Shown: positions 43,796 through 54,220 of the stretch, one piece after another
How positions within the stretch are numbered: position 1 is the stretch's first letter
Layout of the letters: every line of letters begins with the position of its first letter
NCBI GenBank assembly: GCA_930367215.1
Contig: OV884056.1
Span: 228,461,127-228,525,126 of the forward strand
Source of the DNA: Pollenia angustigena
Lineage: Eukaryota > Arthropoda > Insecta > Diptera > Polleniidae
Reading direction: 5' to 3'
Length of the DNA stretch: 64,000 bases
Notes under the pieces: model-generated
Seen by the model: the letters and a program-made list of their open reading frames with translations, nothing else
What the model was told of the DNA's origin: nothing
The model's database searches: none
Translations under genes and position numbers: made by a program

Positions 43796-44665
43796 TCAAG
43801 AAATGAAAAATCACTTTTACACATATTTTATAAAATTCTATGTAAAAGTTTCTAGGGATAGTATAAAAAAACCCGAATTCTTATACCAAAGTAGAGAAAA
43901 TCCTTGCAGGTTATGCAGATATGCTTTAGTTAGCGAAGCCGTTGTTTGTTATACCATAGAGGAAAAAATCTTTGAGCCCCGCCGAAGGCCGGCTATTAAG
44001 AGAAGCTTTACTGAGCGAAGCCAGAGTTCGTTATACCATAGAAAAGAAAGTCCTTCCGCCTGGCCGAAGGCCGGCTATGTAGTGAAGCTTTAGTGAGCGA
44101 AGCCAGTGTTCGTTATACCAAAGAGAAGAAAATCCTTTCACCCGGCCGAAGGCCGTCTATATAGTGAAACTTTAGTTAGCGAAGCCAGTATTCGTTATAC
44201 CATAAAAGAGGAAATCCTTGCGCACGGCCGCAGGCCTTCTTTAACGTGAAGCATTAGTAAGCAAAGCCAGTTTTCGTTATACCATAGAGAAAAAAATCCT
44301 TGCGCATGGCCGAAAGCCCAACCATGCTATCAATCGTACTATTTTTAAAACCAAAACTGTATAATTATCCGGATTATCGCGATTCTAAATTTGTGATTTT
44401 TAGTTTCAGGCATATGAACTCCACCGAAAATGTTTAATGTAACTTTCTTTGTGTTCTTTTTTGGGGTTTAAATTCATTATAAATTTTTAGGTGATTTTTC
44501 ATAATGAAGAATAACCCCAAATTTAGGGTCATATTTCATTTTATTTTTAGGGTAATTGATATTTTTTGGGGTAATTTTTCATTAAAAAAATGGGGCCATA
44601 TTGCATTATGAAAAATAGCCCCAAATTTGGGATCAAATTTTTTTGGGGCCATATTTCGCAGCGCC
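43796..44665 (+). repeat. Hairpin-rich repeat element, unit 2
   Basis: The same head, array and tail order restarts at AAATGAAAAATCACTTTTAC. It ends with GGGGCCATATTTCGCAGCGCC like unit 1, so the two lie head to tail. The + frame 43803-44093 is the array read through and is not a gene. Confidence 0.75.
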
Positions 44666-45513
44666 ATTGCTAATATCTTCTTCAAATTCGAAATCGGGAA
44701 ATTTAACTCAATTTAAATATACTTTTTGAAAACAATTCATACTTTAACTGACTGCTATCAGATTTGATTGCAGTCGATTTATTGCAATACTTTAATTGCA
44801 ATCCAATCCAGTAATTGCAATCAAACCAATGAAAATGTTGGTTAGCAACCGCTAGATTTCAGGTGTATTTTATTTTATTTTACTTCAAATAAAGGAACAT
44901 AGGAATTTATTAAAATCGAACGATGTTAATAAATAAAGTTTGCAATTGAATTGATTGCATTTACATTAATTGCATTCAATGACTTTTAAAAATAATGATT
45001 TTAAAATGATTGTAATCACAAAATATTGCAATTTTGACAAGACTTTTTTTGAAATCTGAAATCATTTCGAATCAAATAATGAAATAATTTTGGTTGAAAT
45101 CATTTTGATTTCAATGCCAATTGATTGCAGCTGTTTACAGCTCTGATATGTATAACCCCAACATTTTTGTTTTGCGTCGAATATAAACAGATTTTAAAGG
45201 TTAAGTTTTGGGAACAAATTCAATTTATACTCTGATCAGTATCACAATTCTGTAATTTTATTACATTTCTACGGAAAACGTTAAAAAACGAAAAAATCAA
45301 AAGCTTTAATGGTTTCTCTATTTATTTAATTCGACAATATATAATTAAAGATTTAATTATACATTACTTTCTTAAAATATGTGAATAGTTAACGAATACA
45401 GCTCTATTTAAAAAAAAGTACACAGGGCGATATAAATTTGTAAAATAGGCAGAAAATATCATATGGCAAAAGTCTTGCAAACTTGTAGTTTCCGAGTAGG
45501 ACCTCTTGTTGAT
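44666..45513. other. Intergenic, nothing recognised
   Basis: 44740-45150 is rich in TTGATTGCA/TGCAATC/GAAATCA words in both orientations, probably a decayed inverted-repeat element. No gene. Confidence 0.4.
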
Positions 45514-46241
45514 TTGAAATGATTTGAAAATCATAGCGTTCTCAACAAAAAGGGGAAATTATTTTCAAATTGAAAAATGCCTTTATTTTCAACTTGCTTT
45601 CAAACGTAATTCTCAAATGTTTTTCAAATGTGGATTATCATACAAAGTGGAATATAAATAAAAATATTTTATTTTTTTAAATTAAATTTATTATTTATTT
45701 AAATAAACTGTGAGATAAACATTCGGCACCATAGCTAAAAGATGAAATAATGTTCTTTCCATTCTCTAATTTTGGAAAGACAAACTACTTGACTCCCTTT
45801 TATTTTGAGGATTGTAGCACTGCGATCGTTCAACAAACTTCCTTCACTTTCCCGTTTTATTTTCCTCTTTTTCGTATTTTTAATCATTGTAATTACTCAC
45901 AAATAATTTTTATTTTTCACACGAAATAAGCTGTTCACTTTATATTAAAAATTTATTTTTAATAGTAAACACATGTAACCACAAAGTAAAAATGTAACTT
46001 AAGTCGCCATTTTTAATGATTACATTTATTTTCGCTTTAATATTGCCAAGTTTATTTTTGATTTGAATTTAACATTTGACATCAAATTGATAAAACATTT
46101 GATATCAAATGTTTATTTTCAAATCATTATCAATTTGAATTTAAATGTTAAATCAAATAATTGAAAAACGTTTGAGAATTGTGTTTGATGTCAAATGATA
46201 AAGTCATTTCATATTAAAAGTTTGACTTCGTGTTTGTTGGG
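45514..46241. mobile_element. DNA element family C, 5'-truncated copy
   Basis: It matches 47280-48058: GAAAATCATAGCGTTCTCAA, ATAAACATTCGGCACCATAG, GACAAACTACTTG. It ends with the same terminus, TTTGACTTCGTGTTTGTTGGG. The left terminus is missing. Confidence 0.8.
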
Positions 46242-47200
46242 TTAATGTCAACCAAAATTTATTAGAGCGATTAACTGTCCGTTAACGATTTTGGGTTTCT
46301 CAATATACCGACAAAAAACATTGTTTTCAGTTGGCAACACCTCTCAAAATACATGTTAAGCTGGTAGTCAGCTGATTGAATTTATCTGTACGGCAAATAA
46401 AAGGAAAATAACTAGTTGACAGATGAGTGCTGGTTAGCTTTGCGACAGAATAGAAGCAAATTAGACATTGAGAAAACTAAATTTCTTTAATGTGCAGTTT
46501 TTTGTTGGATAAGGAGATAATCGTGTAATGAGAAAACGGCCATAAGCATTTTAAAGTTTTTCTCAAAGAATAATTTATTTATTGTAAGTTTACAAGCTTA
46601 ATTGCTAGGTGGTGAAACGTGAATAAAGGTAGCTTTTCTGTGGATGTGCCCGTATCTGAAGAACGGCAAACGCAAAAGTGTCCAAATAAGGCACAAGCAT
46701 CTAGCTTATCAATACACAACATCCGACAAAATATGTGGAGTAGTGGGCTTGGCACAAAATATATCAATTTATATCTTAAAACGGCATTTATATAACTTTC
46801 TGTTTCTATCGCACCATGGTGAAGGGTACATAAAATTCAGCGTAGCCAAATGAAGCCCTCTTAGGCCGAACTAGCACCAACAAAAGAAAAAATGTTTTTC
46901 TCTTTAAGGTTAATGACACTTTTGTGATGCTAAACTACGCCAAAAAACGCCTTATCAGGCTTTTGTATTAAAATACAACCGGTTATCAGACAGCAATGCG
47001 ACATTGTTTTCTGTCTTTTTTCGTTTCTTTGACTTGTCAGAATTGGTAAACGAGGTTTGTTTCAGTCTGTTTTGTATTAATCTATGTTGATATGTTGTAT
47101 CAAACCACATGTATTTTAAACAACCAATGTTTTGACGCAGTGAGTCAAAAAGACGGTCTTGCGTTTGTTTTTTTTGGTGTGGGTTCGCTCATAAGAACAA
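46242..47200. other. Intergenic, no supported gene
   Basis: An open stretch at 46618-46794 (+) has mixed composition (SFSVDVPVSEERQTQKCP), but no start context, splice partner or known domain was found. A CACCATGGTGAAGGGTA fragment at 46812 belongs to a repeat also seen near 58.7 and 59.45 kb. Confidence 0.4.
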
Positions 47201-48058
47201 CCCAACAAACACGGAGGTTTGATTTCAAATTGAAAATGATTTGAAAACATACGTTTTCTCAAACTACAAACGTTTGATAATGATTTGAAAATCATTTGAA
47301 AATCATAGCGTTCTCAACAAAAAGGGGAAATTATTTTCAAATTGAAAAATGCCTTTATTTTCAACTTGCTTTCAAACGTAATTCTCAAATGTTTTTCAAA
47401 TGTGGATTATAATACAATGTGGAATATAAATAAAAATATTTTATTTTTTATTTATTTAAATAAACTGTGAGATAAACATTCGGCACCATAGCAAAAAAAT
47501 TAAATAATGTTGTTTCCGTCCTCTTATTCTTGGAAAGACAAACTACTTGGCTCCCTTTTATTTTGAGGATTGTAGCACCGCGATCGTTCAACAAACTTTC
47601 TTCACATTCTCGTTTTATTTTCCTTTTTTTTTCGTATTTTTAATCATTGTAATTACTCACAAATAATTTTTACTTTTCACAATAAATAAGCTGTTCACTT
47701 TTTATTAAAATCATATATATTATTTCTAAAGCACTTTTTTTTGTCGGTTGTAAATATCTCCCATACCACCGCATCAAATTTAATGAATGATATCTCATTT
47801 TAAAGCTTATTTCTAGCACTAATGACGAAAAATAATTAGAAATTGAAAAATTAATATTTTCATTGATAAAAATTACGGTGCGAAATATTCGCACGGGTAA
47901 TCTAGTTTATTTTTAATAGTGAAACACATGTTACCACAAAGTAAAAAATGTAACTTAAATCGTAATTTTTAATGGAATTGCAAATCGTTTGAGAATTGTG
48001 TTTGATGTCAAATGAAAAATTCATTTAATATCAAAGGTTTGACTTCGTGTTTGTTGGG
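47201..48058. mobile_element. DNA element family C, complete copy with CCCAACAAACACG ends
   Basis: CCCAACAAACACGGAGGTTTGA at the left is complementary to TCAAAGGTTTGACTTCGTGTTTGTTGGG at the right, except for small changes. The interior is rich in TTTGA/TCAAA inverted words, with no transposase. Compared with the truncated copy it carries an extra ~200 bp (about 47706-47904). Confidence 0.8.
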
Positions 48059-48654
48059 TAATGTTCTGTTGTCGCATTAGCCTAGCTTGTTATTATACCC
48101 ACAACACAATAGTGGAGAGGGTATTATGCATTTGTGCTGATGTGTGTAACGCCTTAAAATATTGGTCCTAGACCCACCTTAAAGTATACCGATCGTCTTA
48201 GAATCACATTCTGAGTCGAACTAACGATGTCCGTCTGGCTGGCTGGCTGGCTGTCCATGTAACCTTGTGCGCAAAATACAGGTTGCAATTTTGGAGATAA
48301 TTTGATGAAATTTGGGTCATAGGTTCTTATTGGCACAAGGACCAAGCCTATTGAAAATGGGCCGAATCGTGGGACCACGAGGGAAGATAGGGGGAAATTT
48401 CTTCCTCTCAAAAACTATCAAACCGATTTCAATGAAATTTAAAACATAGATAGAACCATATCTATATCGACACAAAATGTATGAATTTTTTCAAAAATAG
48501 GACCACGAGGGGAGATAGGGGCAATTTCTGCCTCTCACAAACTTTCAAACCGATTTGCATGAAGTTTATAAACATAGATAAATCTATATTTATATGGACA
48601 CATATGCATGATGTGTTTTTAAATACTGTGGTGTAGGGATTGCTGTTCGGTTTT

Positions 48655-48720
48655 AACCGAAACCGAAACCGCGGTTTTAAATGCCTAAAAACCGAAAACC
48701 GAAAAAAACCTCGGTTTTAG
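48655..48720 (+). repeat. AACCGAAACCG tract, left
   Basis: GGTTTTAACCGAAACCGAAA then CCGCGGTTTTAAATG and further AACCGAAAACCG words. The same words recur at 50136-50192, each tract containing ACCGAAACCGCGGTT. Confidence 0.75.
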
Positions 48721-49113
48721 CTTTTACTTTAACAATGTATTTATACTTGAAGAAATTGCAAATTAAACCTCATACTCGTATTTCATATACAAAAACTTTA
48801 TACATAACAGCCTTCAACAATGACAAGGTATTTCAAAATTCTTAAAATTCAAAATAAGTACTAAGAGGAACAAATGTTATCTATATAACTCTTTAGTACA
48901 CACCTTATTTGTGAGGCATAAACTGCCACCTGGGCCACTTAGATTTTGTATGGAGTTTCTTGTGGCTATAGAAAAATTCACACTAACGAACCCCTGGGCA
49001 AGGCTGGGACTACTTTTATATGTATGGAGTTTTATGGCTATAGCAGGAACATTTTTTTTTGTGTTGTGTATGCTTTTTGAAATATTTCATTTTGATTTTA
49101 TTAACTGCAGTAC

Positions 49114-49857
49114 ATATGAGGGGTATAGAATCAAAGACTGCAAAGTCCACTTTTTTCACAAACGTAACTAAAAATGCCATTTAGTTGTATTTAATGAATG
49201 CTTCCAATTAGTGAATATTACATTACCAGAAACACTTTTATCACATAAAAAAGTATGTTCAAAAATTAAGAATTGATGCAAAAACGGCAATGTCCATTGG
49301 ACATTGTCGTTTTTGCAATGATCACAGTTTGTTAAGCTCTTTTTCTCTCAACCATTTTCGAAAATGCAGGCTATTTTTTTTATTTTTTTTCCTTTTTGCA
49401 AAACAAAACTAAAAAGAAATTAAAAATATAACAAATTTTTTTTTTATATAAAGCAGTTTGTTTTATTGTTCATTTTATAACTTTGTCTTTAGTCGTAATT
49501 ATGGAGCTAAGTTGTTATGAAGTTCCTCCAAATCAATCAAGAAAAAACTAAGCCTTTGTTAAGTTTAAGAATTTTATAACTACTGATTTTTTTAAGTGTT
49601 TGTCCATGCTAAAAAAGCAGCAATTTCGATTTGATTAGATCAAACACAGCAATGTCCAATTTTATTATTATAATTGCCAGCAAACCGCTATATCGATTTG
49701 GTTGAAACTTGCGTCATATCTCCATCATATTCTTATTTACTGAATATCAGATATACAATACATAAATATGAATATGCTTTGAGCTAGAGGTTTTTACTAT
49801 TTATTACGAAAACTATAAATGTGGACTTTGCAGTCTTTGATTCTATACCCCTCATAT
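49114..49857. mobile_element. 744-bp DNA element with GAGGGGTATAG ends
   Basis: ATATGAGGGGTATAGAATCA, then AAGACTGCAAAGTCCAC at the left, is perfectly complementary to the right end (GTGGACTTTGCAGTCTTTGA, then TTCTATACCCCTCATAT). This is an inverted repeat of about 37 bp. No ORF with transposase features was seen. Confidence 0.85.
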
Positions 49858-50135
49858 ATTATAGGGAAGGGCCTGACCAGGCCCATGTGGCTAAAATATG
49901 CACAAAATTTTCATTTGGCCAATTGCGGAATTGAGGAATACATAAAGTTTCGTTCTAATATACTATTATAATATTATATAAAAAAACTAGAAAAAAGTCA
50001 AAAAATGCCTGGCCAGGCCCAGGTATACACTTAAGGGCGAATAAAAGTACCTGAATAAAAACAAATAAAAAAATTGTATTGCATGAAAAAAAATATATAT
50101 GTTTATGTTTGAATTTAACTTTGATATTTTCAAAA

Positions 50136-50192
50136 CCGAAAACCGAACCGAAACCGACCGGTTTAAGTCATTTTAAAACCGAAACCGCGGTT
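50136..50192 (+). repeat. AACCGAAACCG tract, right
   Basis: AAAACCGAAAACCGAACCG, AAACCGACCGG and AAAACCGAAACCGCGGTT. Counterpart of 48655-48720. Confidence 0.75.
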
Positions 50193-50543
50193 GTGCTGTG
50201 GGGTATCATATGGTCGGGCTTGACCGACTATACTTTCTTACTTGTTTTTAACTTTACAAACTTAATTATTAAAACTAAAAGAAGGTAATATTCATAGTTT
50301 TCCGCTGATTCAGTGGATACTGAATTTAAATAAGATTTTTCGATTTTTTAAGACTTTTTTGAATTGCATTGACTTTCATGGTTTTTCTTTAAATTAATTT
50401 TACGAAAAAAATAGTCCACAAAAATTGTTATTTATCCACTGTCTTAAAAAATTAAAATAATCGTAGGTGGAAATTAAAAGAAATTACCATTTTTTTTAAC
50501 TTTGAACTGGGATCTCACGGAAAAGCTCAAAGTTAGATCCAAC

Positions 50544-50891
50544 CATGGTGGAACAAATAGGTGGCAGCACTACGCCAGATGACGGTTTTTTGCTCTTGCA
50601 TTGTTTGTCTAGGTTTATGTAAAAATTTTGTTTATGTTTACAAAAAGTCCACGTTTTGTGCTGTGATTATTGTATTTTACTAAAGTTTTTGATAATTTTA
50701 AATTCAAATAAATAAGATATTGACCATACTTAAACAAAAATTGGCCATAAATTTATTTATTTTATCACGTTCGGCGGTTCGCTTTAATTTTTGTTTAAAG
50801 TATTTTATGACTTAAACGGTGATATAATTTCCATTTTTGTTGTAATGTTGTATTTGTTGCCGTGACGATGCCACCTGTTTGTTCCACCATG
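50544..50891. mobile_element. 348-bp MITE with P-element-like ends and perfect 8-bp target duplication
   Basis: The ends CATGGTGGAACAAATAGG, then TGGCA, and, reversed at the right, CATGGTGGAACAAACAGG, then TGGCA, differ at one base. Both flanks are GATCCAAC (50536-50543 and 50892-50899). An 8-bp duplication plus a CATGRTGRAA-type terminus resembles the P-element superfamily, whose best-known member starts CATGATGAAATAAC (established). hAT also makes 8-bp duplications, so the superfamily is an inference. No ORF. The exact duplication suggests a recent insertion. Confidence 0.85.
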
Positions 50892-50899
50892 GATCCAAC

Positions 50900-51799
50900 T
50901 AATTCTGTCAAAATCGTTAAACAATGGTAGAAGTTATGTAAATCTCAAATAACACTACGTCACAAATTTTCAACAAAGTTGTGACCAAATGAATCTGACA
51001 GCTAATCTTAATGTGAAATTATCTCAAAAACTGTTCTACTTTTGACAATTCTGACTTTATATTCGGATTCCGCGGTCAAAAAACTGCCACGTAGTGTAAT
51101 TATTCGTATCAAACTGCGGTGTATCTACACTACTTTCTTCGTATATATAAAACTGCAGTGAACATATTGGAAATAAATCTGGTATTTATTAACAAATAAT
51201 TCTATCGAAATACAATTTTTACGAAATTAAACAACATTTAATCGTTCGAACAAAGAAGTTATTTTTATTTAAAAAATATATCGTTTCTGCCTTTCTTTTG
51301 GTGTTAAATTTTTTTGCCTTAATTAAAATTACAGTAAATTAGGTACAACAATTTTTTCCATGCAACGCTCAATACTAAACGCTCATACCAAGACAGAATA
51401 GATAACGCTCAATACAGAAAAGTGCGGACAGCAATAAATGATTAAACAAGATTTGTTTTCGACATATTTTATGTGCAAAATAATAAATCCAAATGCAAAC
51501 ATATGATTGCCAATGGGTCCCAAATAGGGAAACAAGTTTTCGGACTTGTCCGAATAGATTTTCTTACTTGTTTAAGTATAATTTAGTTACAAGTTTCTGT
51601 TTTTCATTAAAAGTATTAATGATTTATTTTACTGCTTTAGTTAAGCAGTACCTATAAAATATGCTCTAAAAACGAATAAGAGTCTGAACACAATGTAACG
51701 ATAATTTATTGCGGTGCGGTTTTTCATACGATTTGGAAGTAAAAAACCGCAGTGCGGAACGGCATACAATTAAAATCTTTTTTATTCAAAATAAAATAT
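50900..51799. other. Intergenic, nothing recognised
   Basis: AT-rich. No gene or paired repeat was recognised. Confidence 0.4.
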
Positions 51800-51907
51800 T
51801 TAATTCGCCTTGTCTCTCAATTTTTGATACAGTTTCAAACGCGAACGCTCTTTCACCTTGATGTTCATGTTCGTCATCGCTCCAGTAGGGTACTCTTCGC
51901 GTGACAT
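51800..51907 (-). CDS. Possible small ORF or terminal exon (35 codons)
   Basis: The minus-strand ATG at 51907 has a good fly start context (CTAAAATGTC). It opens a 35-residue frame, MSREEYPTGAMTNMNIKVKE followed by RSRLKLYQKLRDKAN, ending in TAA with AATAAA about 15 bases further on. The composition is unlike its AT-rich surroundings: normal codon use, basic, no Phe/Ile/Lys low complexity. The frame is open for only four codons upstream of the ATG (LRVRLAK...) before a stop. It could be a real small protein, the last exon of a gene whose other exons I did not find, or a piece of a retrocopy. No family was recognised. Confidence 0.4.
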   Translation of the reverse strand: MSREEYPTGAMTNMNIKVKERSRLKLYQKLRDKAN

Positions 51908-52091
51908 TTTAGCCAATCTGACTCTTAGTTATAAAACAAATTAAATAATTTCAAATAAGAAGAATAAGTATTATGGACAATTGAAGAAAACAACAACAAC
52001 ATAAAATGCAGTCACACAAAGAAATTATAAGAAAATATTTGTCAAATCAATTTCACTATCAGTACCAACGTGAAACTCACGCTGGTATTTA

Positions 52092-52105
52092 CTGCCACCT
52101 AGCGG
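52092..52105 (-). promoter_or_regulatory. CTCF-like motif
   Basis: On the minus strand CCGCTAGGTGGCAG matches the general CTCF core CCASYAGRKGGCRS at all but one position. It lies about 190 bp beyond the start codon of the candidate small ORF and 0.8 kb from the secreted peptide gene. A single motif match proves nothing; binding is untested. Confidence 0.3.
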
Positions 52106-52932
52106 CACATATATTTTCCCGTGTGATGGGCAAATGGCCTTAGGTTGCACTTTGGAGATTTGGTAACACACGGCAATACATATATAATAATTCAGATTTT
52201 TTTATATATATATAATATAATTGACTTAAAAAGAGTCTATTTTTGGACACCTTTTAAGCCCCTTTTTGTGAAAGGGGTGGGGAGGCTTGCAAAAATGTTC
52301 AACAACATTTTTTTGTTGGTAAGAGACCAAACTTTAATATAAACGCCACATACATTAAGTTTTTTATATTTATCTGTGATTTATGTTTTCTCAAAGTTAA
52401 GAAATTATAAACGTGTGTTGAAACACACGGCGGTAAGAAATGGGTTAAAAGATGTATTGTTCTCTTAGGTAGACAACCAGAATTCCACCTAATTTTGCTG
52501 CAATGGTTTCATATTTGACCTTTCTATTCGTTACTCTTACGTTTATAAATTATTTACTTTTAAATTTTTGTATCGAGATAAAATTCAAAGTTTTTAAAAC
52601 AAATCATTGGTAATAAAATTAAATTGAAGTTACCAGAAAAGTAATCGTTTATACATGTTTAAACATGATCTATAATTGAACTATGACTTTTTTAAATTTA
52701 ATTTTCTCTAAAGACTTCTTTTAAATGGTTTTAATAATTTTAATTTTGCTGACGCATCATTTTTGAAAAAAAAATATTTTTTTTTTATTTACTTTAACAG
52801 TAACTAATACTTATATATTTTTTTTTTAACAAACACTAGTTATTATGCAATTTATTTTGGTTATTTTTTAAATTTATCAAAGTTAAAATAAAACCAAAAT
52901 CAGTCACGTAAAATTAACTTAACAAACATTAT
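52106..52932. other. Intergenic
   Basis: No gene. The frame 52145-52342 shows nothing. A minus-strand AATAAA at about 52856-52851 (TTTATT on +) is a likely polyadenylation signal for the peptide gene whose stop is at 52933. Confidence 0.4.
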
Positions 52933-53291
52933 CTATAGGTTAAATTTTAAATTTTTAGGATCAATAACGTTTGCAGTTTGAACATGATGTATTTGTGATG
53001 ATCCTCCTAAATGTTCATATTGAGCTAGGAAATAAAATAAAAGAACGTTAATGAAAAAAAATTAATTTATATGTTCTACAAACTCACCAATAATTTGTCT
53101 CTGAATGTCTTCAAATTCCTTGTCATCTTTATATTTTAAAAACTGTACACCTGGGCTGTTTTCTACAGGAGCCGCAGAAGCCAGACTTAAACAGAAAATT
53201 AGAGCAATGCACAAAATCTGTTGTAATTATAAACGTTTGTATTATTTCTTTAAAATTTTTATTTTTCAAAACTCACCATGAAAGTCTTCAT
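52933..53291 (-). CDS. Small secreted peptide, 78 aa, three exons
   Basis: Exons 53291-53277, 53217-53088 and 53024-52933 have GTGAGT donors and CAG/TAG acceptors with compatible phases, giving exactly 79 codons with stop. The protein starts MKTFMILCIALIFCLSLASA, a signal peptide split by the first intron after five codons. A mature part of about 58 residues follows (APVENSPGVQFLKYKDDKEF, then EDIQRQIIAQYEHLGGSSQI, then HHVQTANVIDPKNLKFNL). It has no cysteines, a charged centre and a Gly/His-containing end. Its early first intron, TATA box and short predicted 5' leader resemble inducible or tissue-specific fly peptide genes. No family was recognised; function unknown. Its neighbour 0.9 kb upstream is another secreted-protein gene on the same strand. 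Confidence 0.8.
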
Positions 53292-53371
53292 ATTTTTTTT
53301 AATTTCTTTTCGTTGCAACTCTGCTTTCCTGCTAAAATCAACTAAATTTGTTTTAATCTCCAAAGCGGCTT

Positions 53372-53379
53372 TTTATATA
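53372..53379 (-). promoter_or_regulatory. TATA box of the secreted peptide gene
   Basis: TATATAAA on the minus strand, followed by AAGCCGC, lies about 80 bases before the ATG. A start site about 30 bases on (TTTAGTTG near 53345) would leave a leader of roughly 50 nt. Confidence 0.6.
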
Positions 53380-54220
53380 ATTTTTCGTTTGTATTAAAAA
53401 ACAAAAAACTAGTCTTAGATTTTTGTCTCTGTCTCGATGTGCTGTTAATTAAAACCGTGCCGAATTAGAGTAATAAACATAAATTTAAATATTTGTTTAA
53501 AATGCTACTAGTTAATTTTTGTGTATTCTATTTTGCTCTTATATTCCATATTCAAATCATGTTATTAATTCAAATTGTTTTTAAACAAAGTCCACAGGTT
53601 GTCTGTCAAGTTTTCTAAACCACTTTAAATTAAACCGTTTTGAATTTTAAAGTTAAATAAGCTTTTGTTTATGTGACCGAGTTACTTGCTATGCTGGATT
53701 AAATACCAAAAATACAGAAACAAATTACGACAAATAAATTGTCATATTGAATACCATATTCGTCAATACAATTATTTTTTTAATTGAAAATGCATAAACA
53801 ACTGAATTTGTAAATACAAAAAATTATTTTGTTAATGAAAATTGTTAAAATTCAACAAATATTTTTTACAATGAGTTTGTTATATTGAATAAAATATTTG
53901 TGAACAACTAAATATAAATTTTTTTTACTAAATTGTCATATTAACAACATATTTTGTTACTAACTAAATTGAAATTAAAGATGCATATAAAAGTTGTGTT
54001 TATTAACTTTTTAGTAAAATTTATTAAGGTCCTAATTGTGTAAAACGCAACGCCAAAAATGACATTGAAAGCTAAATTAAATATATATTTTGTAATTTTG
54101 TTGCTGTTTGATTTTAAAAAGCACCACTTTAAAATCGGATTTTTTATATTATTTAATCGAAATATTTATTTATTTTTTTTTTAAACTTACTTAACAATAC
54201 TTAAATTCAAACAATATTCG
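53380..54220. other. Spacer between two secreted-protein genes
   Basis: No gene. 53740-54000 is AT-rich with repeated AACAAATATTTT/ATTTTGTTA words, similar in style to 20570-21250, perhaps a decayed copy of that element. Confidence 0.4.

Larger units (their letters stand above)
48080..50250. repeat. Composite repeat region with nested elements
   Basis: 48093-48600 is a dispersed non-coding repeat: TATACCCACAACACAATAGT, TTAAAGTATACCGATCG, GTCTGGCTGGCTGGCTGGCTG, GCGCAAAATACAGGTTGCAA. It recurs in part at 13019-13075. It is interrupted at about 48640 and resumes as GTGGGGTATCATATGGTCGG...TTCTTACTTGTTTTT (50199-50248). Between lie two AACCGAAACCG tracts (48655-48720, 50136-50192) and the TIR element 49114-49857. 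Frames 48154-48411 (-), 48911-49171 (+) and 50079-50288 (+) are repeat read-through. Confidence 0.6.

Noticed and set aside
43454..44093. Protein-like ORFs in the hairpin-rich repeat
   Set aside because: The same text appears inverted at 57-58.6 kb and is made of short tandem units, so it is repeat read-through.
46618..46794. Open + strand stretch with protein-like composition (SFSVDVPVSEERQTQKCP)
   Set aside because: No ATG context, splice partner or family match. It lies among repeat fragments.
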